NCBI RefSeq assembly: GCF_022539665.2
Contig: NC_081337.1
Location: 2,890,679-2,954,678, forward strand
Source of the DNA: Daphnia carinata
Taxonomy: Eukaryota; Arthropoda; Branchiopoda; Diplostraca; Daphniidae
Direction of reading: 5' to 3'
Length of the DNA stretch: 64,000 nt
Shown: in pieces, positions 47,260 through 64,000 of the stretch
Layout of the letters: every line of letters starts with the position of its first letter
How positions within the stretch are numbered: position 1 is the stretch's first letter
The notes under the pieces: model-generated
What the model saw: the letters and a program-made list of their open reading frames with translations, nothing else
What the model was told of the DNA's origin: nothing
The model's database searches: none
Made by a program: the position numbers and the translations under genes

Positions 47260-50200
47260 CTTAATGTAAAACGTGGCTGACGTTTGCACATGAACAAATA
47301 CTGGGTTTTAAATTGTGTTCATCCGAATCAACAAAATATTAACAAAACACGTTTACTTTTTTATTAGTTAGTCGTCTGCTCGGTTGCCGTCATGCCGGCA
47401 GTCACCAACGCACGTTGCCAGACCTAAAAACTTCGTATAAGGATTTTGTTTTAATCATTTAACGTCTAACTTCACAATCTTCAATTCCGCAAACTTCAAA
47501 CAAAAAACAAGGCAGCTGCCAAAAATAAGGGAAAGAAACGATTCCTTTCGACCTTCGCACGAGCCATCGTCTTTTAAGGAAGACCATACTGAGCATGGTA
47601 CTACTGATTTAATAACAAAGCCCTGTCATATCAGGCAAACGATATCTCGATAAGAAGTCTCCTACAACAAGAAAAGGGCTGACTTTGAAAATTACCCTCT
47701 GAAATTATACAGATGAATCCATCTTTCCTTATCGGATTCAATCTAAATGCTGTCCTTAGTTCTTGCATTTACTATTAAGGTTGGTCTACGCTCGAATACA
47801 GGTTTCTACCACTCAAACGTTTTTCTTACTTTCGCTTCCCAATCATGAGCTAGACTTGTCGTTCGCTATTCACACACATAGCCATTTGGTTTCATCAGGA
47901 AATCGCTTTCCTTATTCAAGAAGGAAAAATCGATTTTCTAAGCCTTGATCATGAAATTGATTCTGAAACATGTGATCAGTCCATAATACGAGTCGGCTTG
48001 TGGGCGGAGGAGTAGGCTTTTTACGTTCCACGTACAGCCTACGTTCACAACAAATTGCAGTAACATGTGACCATATCCTTTGTTTGGTTTACCCATTATT
48101 ATGGTTATCGGCTTGGTTTATAAATCTGACAAACAAGATTACATCTAGTTACGTTTTAAGATGTCCGCAGGTCTTACGTCTAGACCTCGTGGAAAAAATA
48201 ATGACTGGTCTGTGAAAAACATCCATGCCTCATTTTTCAAAAGACTGATCTGCAAGATAAATTGCTAATTAATTTCTCGAGTGAACAGCTCATTAATTGC
48301 TATTGGAAACAACAGTAACAACAATAATGCAAAAACGAAAGAGAACGAGATGGACGTCACATGGATCTTATTGACGACTGGGAACATGCAATGAGGAAAA
48401 AAATGGATACCGAACACAGTGACAGAAACAGGGAAACCTGAAACAAAACAAAAAATGGGAATTGTCAGTGGCTTTCCAGATTTCGCCAAACGTGTTGCTT
48501 GCCAAAGTCTTTGAAATCCAGAAATGCCATTGTGTTCAAGTCATGACGTTTGTTATGCAAGCATGGTTTGATCTACTGCTGATAAATTCGAGGTGACACG
48601 AAGTCACGACATCGGCAGGGAAAAACAAAAAGGAAATGTACAATCAGGTCCTCAAAATGACTAAGATACTTAGCTTAATTAGCTCTTCAAAACTGTCGCC
48701 GAAAAAAATAATTAACAACCACATTTCAAGTTATTTTTTAAAAATATCAAGTACGGATTAAAACTGCATATTTTAATTCTTAATTTTCCGAAATGTCAGC
48801 ACTTAACGAGTGTTTTGCTTTGTCATCTGGTTTAGCAACGAAGGCCATCTGTCAAGACAGGAATGAAAACAAAACAATTGCTTTTAACTCAAAGTGAACA
48901 GCAACGCATTTCAAACCTAATTCGAATTTCAAAATCACTGCAAATAATTCAGGAAAAAAAAAAAAAATAGGGGACCAGCATAAATGTACTATTTTTCCTG
49001 GTCGTTCTGCGTTAATACGATTTCATAACAAATGGAACGAAATACCCGGAGGTGTAACGCTAACAGCAAAGAAATGCCGCAGGATACTCGTTACATTTAT
49101 GAATCGACTTCATCAGCACAGACTGCTGGTCATATACGTCGTTGTACGTAACACCTGAGAGTGACGGTAGCAACAGATCTCATTTTCAAACGATAAAGTT
49201 TCCAAAAGAACCTGAAGCCAAGTCTTCGATGTGCGCAGCATCAAACAGTTCTTCGAAAACAGATAAGTAGAACGTCAGTTGGTTTCCCAAATCGGACGGC
49301 TATAGACACACGTAATCAGAGTGTGCGATAAGAGCCCCTTGGATATTATTATAAACACATGCTAACGACTATCTTCCCTATGATTGTATCAATCATGCGA
49401 GAAAAAGAGGCCACGAGAATACGGCGCAATAATAAGTAATAATACCATAGTGAAAGCGTCCTCCATTTTTTTTTCCATGGCCACCAGACGGACAACATGG
49501 CACCTGTTATTGCCTTTTTTTTTTGTTGTTGTCTTCTTTTAATTTTGGTATGCTTTTAGACGCATGAGTTGTTTTCAACCATGAGATTGGAATCCAGATA
49601 ATACATAGTAGTACATTCTTACGACCAACGAAAAAAAAGACAAAGTCCAGGATTTTTCGAAATTCTCCTGCCAATGACGAGTTTTTTTCCACGAAATCTC
49701 TACGCTGTAAAAACTTCGTGATTTTAGTCGATAAGAAAGTAGTTGCTGTACCATTATGTCGCAGCAGACAGCAGTCGACATTGAGTTAAAACGAGCCTAA
49801 ATTGCACGGTATTCACATCGTTTAGCTTCCATTTCGTTTTTCAATGGCTGTTAAAAAAACGATTAAGACACGTGCGCTAGACGTACAGAGCCCCAATTAC
49901 AAAAAAAAACGTCGGGGGTTAAAAAGAATACCAGTTATTAAACGCCATTACACGTTCAAAATCAGAGAAGGTAGTTTGGGCGCTCTTTTGATGTAAAGCA
50001 ATAACAAAAAACGCGGCCATGCGATGATCAATGCATCACCTGGCTATATTTACATACATAGGTACATACATACCAAAATCCTGAAGTTCCAAACGAATTC
50101 CAAAGACGAACAAGTTTCAGATGGACACACAGCATCCAACAAAAATGCAGCCGACAGCTGGGGTGGCCGTGAATACGTCAAACCGTTGCCAACGAAGTTG

Positions 50201-53200
50201 AATATGTTTGAAAAGAAAAAAACCTTTTTATCTTCTGCTTTTCACGCTGTTAAAAAAAATTGTGTTCACTTCTCCATCTGGCGTTTTCTGTTGCTCATTT
50301 TCGCTTTCGGCTGCAACAGGTGGATTATTATTATTGTGACCATTTTTCTCAACTTTCAAGGTTACAACAGCTGCCATTTTGTACTCTTTTTTTTCGAAAA
50401 ACGTAGAAATTACGAAATTTTTAAAAACATTTACAGATTTATTTTATTACCTAAACGCATTTAAACTGAACGTAATTGTTGACAGCAGACTAGACAGAAT
50501 TTCACGGCCAGATATGATCATTCGTTTCTCCACTTGAATGACTAAAACATGTAGTTTTTTTTTTACCGAAGGCTGTGACTGAGTGACAAATGTCAAGGGA
50601 AACGAGTTCACACAAGACTGAATAATCACATCATCCATTATTCCGCCATGTTTTTTTTTTGATAAAACAAAACTTGAGCGACAGTGCCAAATATGGATTG
50701 AAATCCTCTTGCCATCCACTTTTTTTTGTTTCCAGAATTATTTACAGATACGAAGTTTGACGATCTGACATTGGCATTAAAAAGTTTTCGTTAACGACAC
50801 ACCTGAGGAACTCTGAACTTTTGGGTTTCTTTGCAGATTAACCCGAATAATTAAATATAAAGATCATTTCCCTTAGTTGAATGATAAAGAAAAAAAGCGT
50901 AAACAAGTCAATCTTTCAAACATTTCGATATAATAACGTTATTCGTGTTTTCATTCATGTTTAATGTATAATATGTTATGTCGAGACAAAAGAAGAACAC
51001 CGTTGTTTTTTTAGTTGTTTTACATCGCGATTGACACACACACACACACACACGATTATGTATGGGCAATCTTCTTACACGCAAACCCATTCTGTCAAAT
51101 TTGTTTTTGCTTTTCTTTTTTATGTGCTTTTTTCAGTTTTTAAATAATAAAATAAAAAAGTTGTACACATCAAAAAGAACCAAAGTGAAAAATGTTTGTT
51201 GTTTTTCTCGTGTCGTATATAAAGAAATGAAGGAGAACACATCAGCACCGTAAAGAGAACACAATCACACTGGACACAAGAAACGAAAAAAAAAAAACGA
51301 TACACTCGTACAAATAGTAATAGAGCACTTCCGGATGAATATATTTATATGTATATATGTATATCATAAACGGTCGTGTGCGTATATAAAATAGGAGAAT
51401 TGAAAGCACCTCACATACAAACACACACACACACACACAGCAAGGCAAAACCATTTTTATGTTGGTTTTCTCTTTTTTTTCGGTGAAACAAAAATTTTCG
51501 ATGGAAAAGTAATCGAATAAAGTAATAAACAAAAAATGAATTTCAAGGCTCTTTGGGGGTATTTTTGTTTTTCTTACAACAGAAATGAGCCTGATGAGAG
51601 AACGATAAGAAAAATTTTCGAACGATAATTCGAAAGAGAAGAATCGGGAAAAAGAAATCCCATTTCCTTTTTGTGCACGAAAAATCCTGATGGAAAACGA
51701 TTTGAGAGACACGAAACAAAATCAGATGGGGGGTGGGGGTTATATAATATTGCCACATTTCCTTTTTTTTCAAAACAAGAGAGGCAAAGGAGGGATACAG
51801 GAAGGGGAAACAGAAACGACATAAAGTCGTGTCGTAATTAAAAAGAAAAGGCGGAATAAGTATAACCGAACAACAACAACAACAACAAAAATCTAATTTC
51901 CCCCTCCCTGTTCTTTATGTATGCGGAAAAGAAAAATGGCGTTCACAGATTTGTTGCAAATTATTTTTTAAAAAAATGAAAACGAAAATTGAGAGATAAG
52001 GGGACGTGTAAGATTGTGCGGGAAAAAAAACAAATAGCCGTTATGAAGATTATGTTACAACAACATGGATAGCAGACGACATATAACAAGACGGCAAGAT
52101 GTCGAATTGGTGAATTACGATGAACAATTTTTTGCAACTTTTCCGTCTTTCCTTCAATTTTTTTTTTTGTTTTTTTGCTTTTATAAAAATATATAAAACT
52201 GGTCCACATTCGTATCCATCGATTTTACGAACGTCTCTTTTAGTGTTGACTTTCCAAAAGTTGCAACAGGCAGAGAAAAATTGGAAACAATGGCGATCGA
52301 AATAAATTGTTTCACGAACTACATTTTCTCCGGCCAGAAAAAAAAAAGAAAATGAATTTAAAAAAAAAAGTATTTGACCAAAAATCCGATGGATTTTTTT
52401 TTTACGTTCGTTCTTCGGGGTGTGTGTTTCTTACTCCGTTTCGCATCAATTAATATAAATTACCAGCTCACTTCCCTTTTACTGTACACAAAGAGATAAA
52501 TAGTATTTTTTCTTTTTAAATTTTTCGGGGATACGATGTCGTTCAATTTTTTTTTTGCTATTCAAAAAAACAAACAGAAAATGAAATGTTGTTTTAACAT
52601 AACAAGAGAGTCACAACCCCGTGATTTTTGAATTGTCCGTTCCTTATTGTCTGTTTTTCTCTCAGTTACGGCAAACAATTCCTGTCTGGCGACACAATTA
52701 TTGGCCTATATCTCACAACCCAATTTGCCAAAAGAAAGAAAACGTATTTAAAAAAAACTTGTTTTTCTTTTTTTTTTTCGTTAATAACAACAAAACAAAA
52801 TTGAAAAGAAAAACTCTGTTTCTTTTTACAAATTCCCCACCCAAAACGCTATAAAAATGTGGATATCTATCTGACCTTATTCTCCTTGTTTCGCATTTAA
52901 GATCTTCATCACAATTCATGTAACAACACATTCAACACGGAGCCTTATAAACTTTTGAATGAATCGCGCCCAAAGAGAGAAGCGCGAAACTTGTCTCTCT
53001 CAGGTACTATTTTTCTTATCTCTTCCTACCTTCGTCCTCGTCTTCTTTCCCAACTCGATCAAACCTGACCAAATTAAAGTCCTTCCCAACGATCTTCTAA
53101 TCGAATAACAAACGAACATTTTTGTTTGGTTTTTTTTTTTCAAAGAGATCTGCGGGCCAAAACCGATTGTTTTAATTTTGACGCGGGAGTACTTTGTTTT

Positions 53201-53292
53201 TACGGGGTAGGTGTAGGTAGAATCGCGTGCGGAAATTTTTAGATGGTAAGAGGCGTGCCGCTTTTTTCCTGAAAGAGGGGCAGAGATGGCGT
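47260..53292. other. Intergenic DNA between mRpL3 and EcR
   Basis: No gene was recognised in 6 kb. The left end should hold the mRpL3 promoter. From about 50.9 kb rightwards the DNA is full of A/T runs and CA repeats (about 51034-51053 and 51420-51439) and may include the 3'UTR of EcR, whose last codon is at 53293. Plus-strand frames near 47763-48215 have balanced composition but no family. Confidence 0.5.
51420..51439. repeat. (CA)n microsatellite
   Basis: Alternating CA of about 20 nt. A similar tract is at about 51034-51053. Confidence 0.9.
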
Positions 53293-57344
<4,052 letters not shown>

Positions 57345-60300
57345 TTTAGTCAATGAATTTCAAAACAAGAAAACAAGAAGGCAAAACGATACACGAGCTA
57401 ATTGTTTGGTGAGCAGCACACAAAAAAAAGCTAATTAACGAATCCATCCACTCTCGTCCTCACCACACACACTGTACTTGTGCGTGTTCTTATCGCGACC
57501 TCACTACCAGCCACATAATGAACGCGGATCAACAAGAAGCCCGTCCCGTGTTCGATTCCAGCTACGGAAGACTTCTTTTTTTTTTTTTTTTTTTTTTCTT
57601 TGCAAATTTTGTTTTCGATGTCGTTGATGTCAAGGACGTTTCAAAGCCGCACAATATTCAATTTGCGTTTTTCTTTTTGGGTAATAAGATACTCGGCCAA
57701 GGTTGTCCGTCTTTTTTTTTCTGCTGGCCAACGGGAGAAATTGATCACACACACCCCAAATGAGGTTTACAAAATCACAACAGTCAGCGATGGGAATCGA
57801 TTTTCACTTTCGCTCTAATCGGCGTCCTCTACACACACACACACACACAAAAAAAAAAAACAAAAGCACCTCGACACACAAAAAATGTTCTGAAATTTCA
57901 CTTTTTTTTTCGAATTGTTTTTAGCGACGATTTCAAAAACCCCAAAAATAAAAACAATCGACGAAAAGCACCAAGCGAACTGGTTGACGTCGCAAAACCG
58001 ACTGCCGAGACTTGTACGCCGACACCCTACCAGCACCACTCTCTCTTTCAAACAGACGTAAAGAAAGAGAAACAAGAAAAAGGAAGAAGAACAACACACA
58101 CCGAAAACTTCTTCTTCTTCTCCTAGGTGGTGGGTGGAACTTTTTTTTTCCTTCCTTATTTTTAAAGGAAACAAACGAAATGAAAGCTCCTCCCCCTCTT
58201 TCTTAATAGGTTTCAGCAACTATAAGGAAAAACCCCTTAACAATTTCTTATTTGGAGACAAGAGAACTACCTGTTGCAAGAGGAATACGTCCACACTACG
58301 ACATCGATCGCATTTGTTTTCTTGTGGGAAGGGGCGGAGTTCGAGTTTAAAAAAAAAATATTTCCCGAAAAAAAAAAATCACGTGTGTTACACAAAATGC
58401 ATCGTCAGCGTCTACCCTTGTCTCTTTTTTTTGGCATTGAAAAGACACACATGCACTTTCGATTGCCAAGAGAGCCAGAAGCTTTTCTTGAATAATTTGT
58501 CTGTTGGATTATTTCACACACAGACACACACAGACTGGGTAGGGAAAAAAAAAAAAGTAAGGGAAAAACATAAACCAGAAAAGAAAAAAGATGCCCTGAG
58601 GGGTTGATCAAGGTGTGCAAGACGAAAGCCTCGAGCAAAATCGACACACACAGGTAAAAAAGAAAATAGTTTCCAGCGAACACAAAGGCTGAAAAATAAA
58701 AAAAAAAAGAGAAAAGAAGGAAGATACACAGCAAAACATGAGAAATGATGATGAAAAGGAAGAGTGATCCAAAAGACTTCAAGGATGCCCTGCGGCCAGG
58801 TATGAAGGCCAACATTTGGTTATAGAACACACACACACCAGGTAAACACAAAATGATAAGACGAACGAGGAAGAAGAAGGCGCCCTTCACGTGTGTATGC
58901 TAACACAGAGACACACAGAGAAGAACCAGACACACACACAATCTGGCGTTTTCCAGTAGGATCAAGTCGCGTCGAACCAAACATGTAAAGTACTTTCGCT
59001 TTTGAGTTTCGTCTGCTATTGTTAGCCCGAGGCGTGCACCCCCGCAGGGAGGCTGTCTAAAACCATCTGTTCGGCTGCGATTTTTTCCCGATTTTATTTA
59101 TTGTGTCGAATTTAAAATTAAAAGAACATGAACATAAGAGAGGACACGAGTAAAAAGTGATAGCGACGCACTACTCCAACCCCAACCTTTTCTTTTTTTG
59201 AATTCCGTAAAAAAAAAAGAACATCACCTTTTGGGACAACTGCGACATCTCTCGGACGAATAAAATAATTAAAAATCCAATTTTTAATTTTTACAGGTAA
59301 TCTTTTTTTGAAATACAAAGTGTGTTCTGACTCCTCCTCTCATTCAAAAAATATTCGTGGCATGTGTTTTTTCCCACCCGTCCCGCCCCACCGTGAAACA
59401 AAGAGAGTCGTCACGCAACCGCGTCATTCGAGAAACTCTAGAACGAGAGAAAAAGAAAGAAAGGTCGTGTTAAACGACTTGTATCTGATGACACTTTTGA
59501 CACTTGGCAACAGATACAATGTCTCCTTTTGCTACGGGCAATCGCCAACATCTTTTCAAATTTTTGACATTTTTTTTTTTCGTCCAACTATGCGATCACG
59601 ATGTTTAATCAAAAGGCCCTTTCTCCGAATATTTAAACGTGAGCTCTTGCGACCGCCGAACTTTGAACCGTCCAGATAACAGTCAAAGAAAAATATCGAA
59701 AAATATTTAATTTGCATATTTTTTGATGGCCTTGTAACCGGACATTTTTCTTTTTTTTTCGGAATTAGGATATCCGAACTGTGGGCGGCCTTCGCATTAA
59801 ACGGAAATAAATCGTCTTTCTTTAAATCAAACGAGGTTTGTCGGTAAATAGGGGCAGGTCATTGCATCCGCAATTGGAAATAAGGAAAAAAATAGGAAGT
59901 TTCTCTGACTTTTCAAGAAACCCAACTTCCTTTTTAGGGAAAAAAAAATACGTTCTCGAAGGGGGGGAGGAGGGTGACGTCATTCTTTGTGTCATGTCAT
60001 ACCAGAAGGGGGAATAAAAAAAAAAAAGAGAAGGTGAATTGCGTCTTATTATATATGAAAAGAAAAAAGAATAAACATATGAGGAAGAAGAGGCAACAGG
60101 TGCGCTCGCTTTGGGGGTTTGTCGGTTTGACGGCTGGCGGCGTACCTGTAAACTTTCCATGGGGAAACGAATAGCCAAAGAGAAGAGAGATGTGTGTCTT
60201 TTCTTCTTGCTTTTAACCAAGGACACAGGTAATGGCACTAGTAATTAGAGTCAGAGAACAACGTATGTTCGACGACCACCTTTTTGGGGTGGCCAAAAAA

Positions 60301-63300
60301 CATAATCCAAGAACAAATTGGTCAGTTTTTGAAGGTGAATTACATCATTCAAACGTGAATGATGATTACGTCTTGATCATTTCCATCAAACATTTTTTTC
60401 TTTTTTATTATTTAAATTCCATCCCCCCTTTTTTCTTTTCATGAAAACGTTTCACCCTTCACGCAGAGTTGGATTCACGGGAGACGCCCAGCGTCGCCGT
60501 GCCATTTCCCAATTTTTTTTTTCAAGGACAGCAAAATCGACGAAGCGTTTCCCAAACCCAAAAAAAAAAGCTTTTTTTTTCTGTAGCAAAAAAAAAAAAA
60601 AAAAGGGAAAACTTGTTAACGAAATTATATTGTGTACGTGGAAGATACTACTTTAGAACGCATCACTTGATCAACTAAGCGTATCGTCGAAAATTCCTTT
60701 TAGCTAATGGCCATCTCCTATTTTTTCTAAACACTCACGCGGGAAATTTGAAAAAAAAAAGAGCAAGGGGGTTGTAAAAAAAAAGACGAAAAATCGTTGC
60801 GTTTTAATATTCGTGTAAATTCAGCGCATCTGATGGAATGAAAAAGAAAAAAAGGCTGGAAACTTGTTGCCAAGGTTACAAATGATTGCGTTACAGTTGA
60901 GGATAAAAAACGATCGTGAATTCGGTCACGGCTCTGTGGACCAAAAGTCAACGTCCCGCGTTCAATAAAGGGAAGTTCTCCAAGTCGTTTTCAGAAACAA
61001 GGTAACAAAAAAAAAAAAAAAAAGAAAGAAGCTCCTCTTCTTCACTAGAGCGTGATTGTCGATAACAATTTATTATATACAAAAAAAAAAATAATAGACT
61101 TTAAATTAAATTTTCAGGCACTTCGGGGTAAGTAAGCAAGTGGGTCTAATATGTTGTTTTTAGCTATTCAAATCCTACCGGCTATTTCTTTTTTTAAAAG
61201 ATATCGAGAGGAATGGACGATCTGCTCGGAGGGGTTGATAAAAAAAAAAATGGTGGAGCTTGCGGCAAGGTGAACGAACCAAACCCCAGCGAAAAAAAAT
61301 AAAATAAAAACAAAAATCTTTTATTTCAAGCGTAACGAATAGTCGTCTATTCCTCCTGTGCCACTATTTAACGATTGCCCAGTGTCTTACAGTGGCGCAA
61401 CGACACACTCGCTCGTGTTTTTTTTTTCTTTTATGTTTCTTAAACGCTTCGAGATTTTTTATCCTAAATATCGACCTTGTTTTCGTTCCCGTTTTTATGA
61501 TTTTTTTTTTTTTAAATACACAAAACATAGCGAGAGGTTATTCATTAATTTTTTTTTCTGTTCTGAGAGCGCTTTTCCGTCTCGACAATGGCGCAATTCA
61601 AGGGCGTGTTGTTTTCCCTCTTCGATTACCCCACATCCCCCCTCTGTTCGCGATTGGATATCTCCATTCAGCCGTGAGTTTATCCTCATGACGCCAACCT
61701 GCCGAATCCTCCTTCGGGGTAAACGTTTTTATCTCAACGATCCAAAGGAATGGAAGTCATCGAGTCGCCATAGTAACGACAAAGCAACAGAATAGTTGGA
61801 AGTTTTGAAACAAAAAAAGGGGGGAGTCTATACGAGGAAAGAATAAAAAAATAATAAAAAGAAAGAAACTGGTTATTGGGTACGATAGCTATCGGGGAGT
61901 TTCTGGATCGTGAACCAGGTAAAAACAAAAGGAACGAAAGCGAATTTTTTTTTCGTCTTTCCAACCCTCTTTACATGCAAACTAAACGTGTAGATCGAAT
62001 ATTCAGCGATTGGGATAGGTCCTTTTATCAGCCACAACAACGCGATTAAATTGTAGCATTAATCCGCATACCGAGGGTTGAATTGGTTTACACTTGAACG
62101 AAAATGGTAGCCCTCGAGGTAATTTATTTCCATCAACACCTGAAGCCATTCGAGATCCTTTTTGATTTGCATTCGGATGGAGATTGCGCGCTTTCACTTA
62201 AGGCTAATTTCTAAAAAAATTCAATTTCCAATCGCAAAGAGGAAAACATCTTTCACGAATCGAAGGTGAAACATTTTCAACATGTTCCGCAATAAAAAAA
62301 AACAACAACACGGGTAATTAAATGATGATAACACAGCGACCCACCTTTCTATAAAGGACGCTTTGGGAATGTTCGAAATTCTCATTAACCCTCATTTAAA
62401 AGAAGAAAAAAAAAATCATTCCCTAAAACCCCCTCGCACAAAAAAACACCTGGCGATGCGGTTAAGAAAAGAACAACAAGTGCACAAATGGCATCGTCGA
62501 TTGAATCGCATCAATGGACGATTACAAGGCCGGGAGAATAAAAATCAGTGGGACGATGCGGTCAATACCACCGATAAAACAACAAAAAAGAATGCAGCCA
62601 AAAAAAAAAAGGGAAACAACCGGCCTTGGCCGCTTTGAGGAGGAACAACTTTCACTTACAGCTATTATAAACGCTGAGAATGTCGATCGAATAGGTTAAT
62701 GCGCACAGTCAAATTACATTACGAGCGACTACAAACAAACAATCTCTGCCCAATGAGAAACTCATCATTATAGTGGACAAATAATAAATGTTTTTTTTTT
62801 TCCTCTAACCCTTCATCATAACTGGGATGATGTAAAGAAAAAAAAAAAAAGAAAAGATTGTTGTGATATCAATCGTGATAACGACGCAAAACCCACTACA
62901 ATGTTTTTTTGTTTTTTTTTTCATTTGCGAGGGATTTTGTAGACATATTTGAATTTTTAATCGGATCACGAAGTCCGCACAAAAAAAAAAAAATAAAAGG
63001 TGATGATGCCACGGTGTAGTAGAAGGGGATAATTAACCTTCGGACGTCCTTGCAAGCAAATGCGGGAGTAAGAAAAAAAAAATTATAATAGTTCGAAATT
63101 TAAGATTTTTTATGAACTGAATGAAATTGCAAACCATTATCTTTGTATTGTGTGCTGAGTGAATTAAAGTTTTCGTAAATTTAATTTAGAAAACTAGCGC
63201 ATCACCGTGGCACATCTGTCGCATTTCATTTTTGAATAAACATTGCAGTGGATTGTGTTATAATAAATTGCGTTCATTTTTACTTCAGGCGAGTACAGCG

Positions 63301-64000
63301 TTTGTACAAAGATTCGCTCTCGAATGGAGCAATTGAATGCGTAGGTCACGCTTTGAAAAAAGAAAAAATTGGATAGTTTCGGTCGTGAGTAGCGAACGGT
63401 GGCGCCACCATCGTCCGACTTCAATAAGCGACCGTGACCGTCACAATTTCTCACAGTTTTCTTTTTTTTTTCTCAATTAAGTAGCACGTCCTCATTTCAC
63501 GTTGGCATTACGAATTCAAATGTTTTACAACGCAAACTGGTCTAATAAACCGGAATTAAATTTAATTCAAATGCAATTCAACTCGGGGAAATTATTCGCT
63601 AGTGAAATACCACAATTTTTTAAGATGAAGGGCGGAAAAAAAATTCTTTAAACAGAAAAAGCAAAAAGAAAAAAAAATATTAGAAAATGCGGGCGCGCAA
63701 CAGGTGCACGCGGGATTCTTTTTAATCGCAACGTGAAGGTTTTTTTTTCTTTTTTCTTTCACAGTACTCAGCGGGAGGGCCTCATCCGCCATAATGTCTA
63801 CTCGGGCAAAAAAAAATTTATATATACGTATATCGACGACAGATGGTCGATGCCGCATCTTTACATGTATTTATTTTCATATTTCTTTTGATAAATAAAT
63901 AAAAGTAAAAAAAAAAAAATTCTAAAAATAGATCCGGCTCCTTATAATATAGCAATTTATTTGATTTAAATGTACATTTATTTGTTCTCGCTCCCCAACT
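57345..64000. other. EcR-A upstream region, no gene recognised
   Basis: This should contain the EcR-A leader and promoter. The content is A/T homopolymers, a (CA)n tract at 57831-57849 and many low-complexity open frames. No further exon, RNA gene or mobile element could be supported to the window end. Confidence 0.5.

Noticed and set aside
58405-58890. 161-codon minus-strand frame upstream of EcR
   Set aside because: It is almost entirely phenylalanine, leucine and serine from T/C-rich repeats and has no domain, so it is treated as a low-complexity artefact.

Overview
This is a eukaryotic, AT-rich nuclear window, most consistent with a cladoceran crustacean (Daphnia or a close relative). 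The evidence is an arthropod-type ecdysone receptor (EcR-A form), an invertebrate Myc, many short 60-100 nt introns, a small secreted PAN/Apple-like protein, and gene-free DNA packed with A/T homopolymers, CA microsatellites and G/C runs of 11-16 nt. The genus is an inference; the genes show only that it is an arthropod.

Layout. 196-3926 (-): first two coding exons of a tRNA dimethylallyltransferase (TRIT1/MiaA), with the rest left of the window. 9179-12163 (-): Myc, with three coding exons, a 5'UTR intron and a long upstream ORF. 12.2-34.5 kb: a gene-poor stretch with one tentative five-exon reading frame (16257-17362, -) and some possible regulatory sites. 34.5-40.5 kb: a tentative single exon, a 63-codon small ORF, a tRNA-Arg(ACG) with a poorly paired acceptor stem, an intronless 529-aa single-pass membrane protein of unknown family (36995-38584, +), and a small secreted cysteine-rich protein (39322-39690, -). 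40591-45590 (+): complete 5-oxoprolinase in 19 exons. 45637-47259 (-): mitochondrial ribosomal protein L3 in 8 exons, convergent with it and only 46 bp away stop to stop. 47.3-53.3 kb: no gene recognised; the right part may be EcR 3'UTR. 53293-57344 (-): EcR-A in seven coding exons. 57.4-64 kb: EcR upstream DNA.

Exon boundaries were placed by hand from GT/AG sites, reading phase and protein-family conservation. For TRIT1, Myc, OPLAH, mRpL3 and EcR every junction preserves frame. The genes do not form one pathway. Two growth and developmental regulators (Myc and EcR) lie about 42 kb apart on the same strand, with housekeeping genes for tRNA modification, mitochondrial translation and glutathione turnover around them. 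I saw no convincing transposon, CRISPR array or viral insert.
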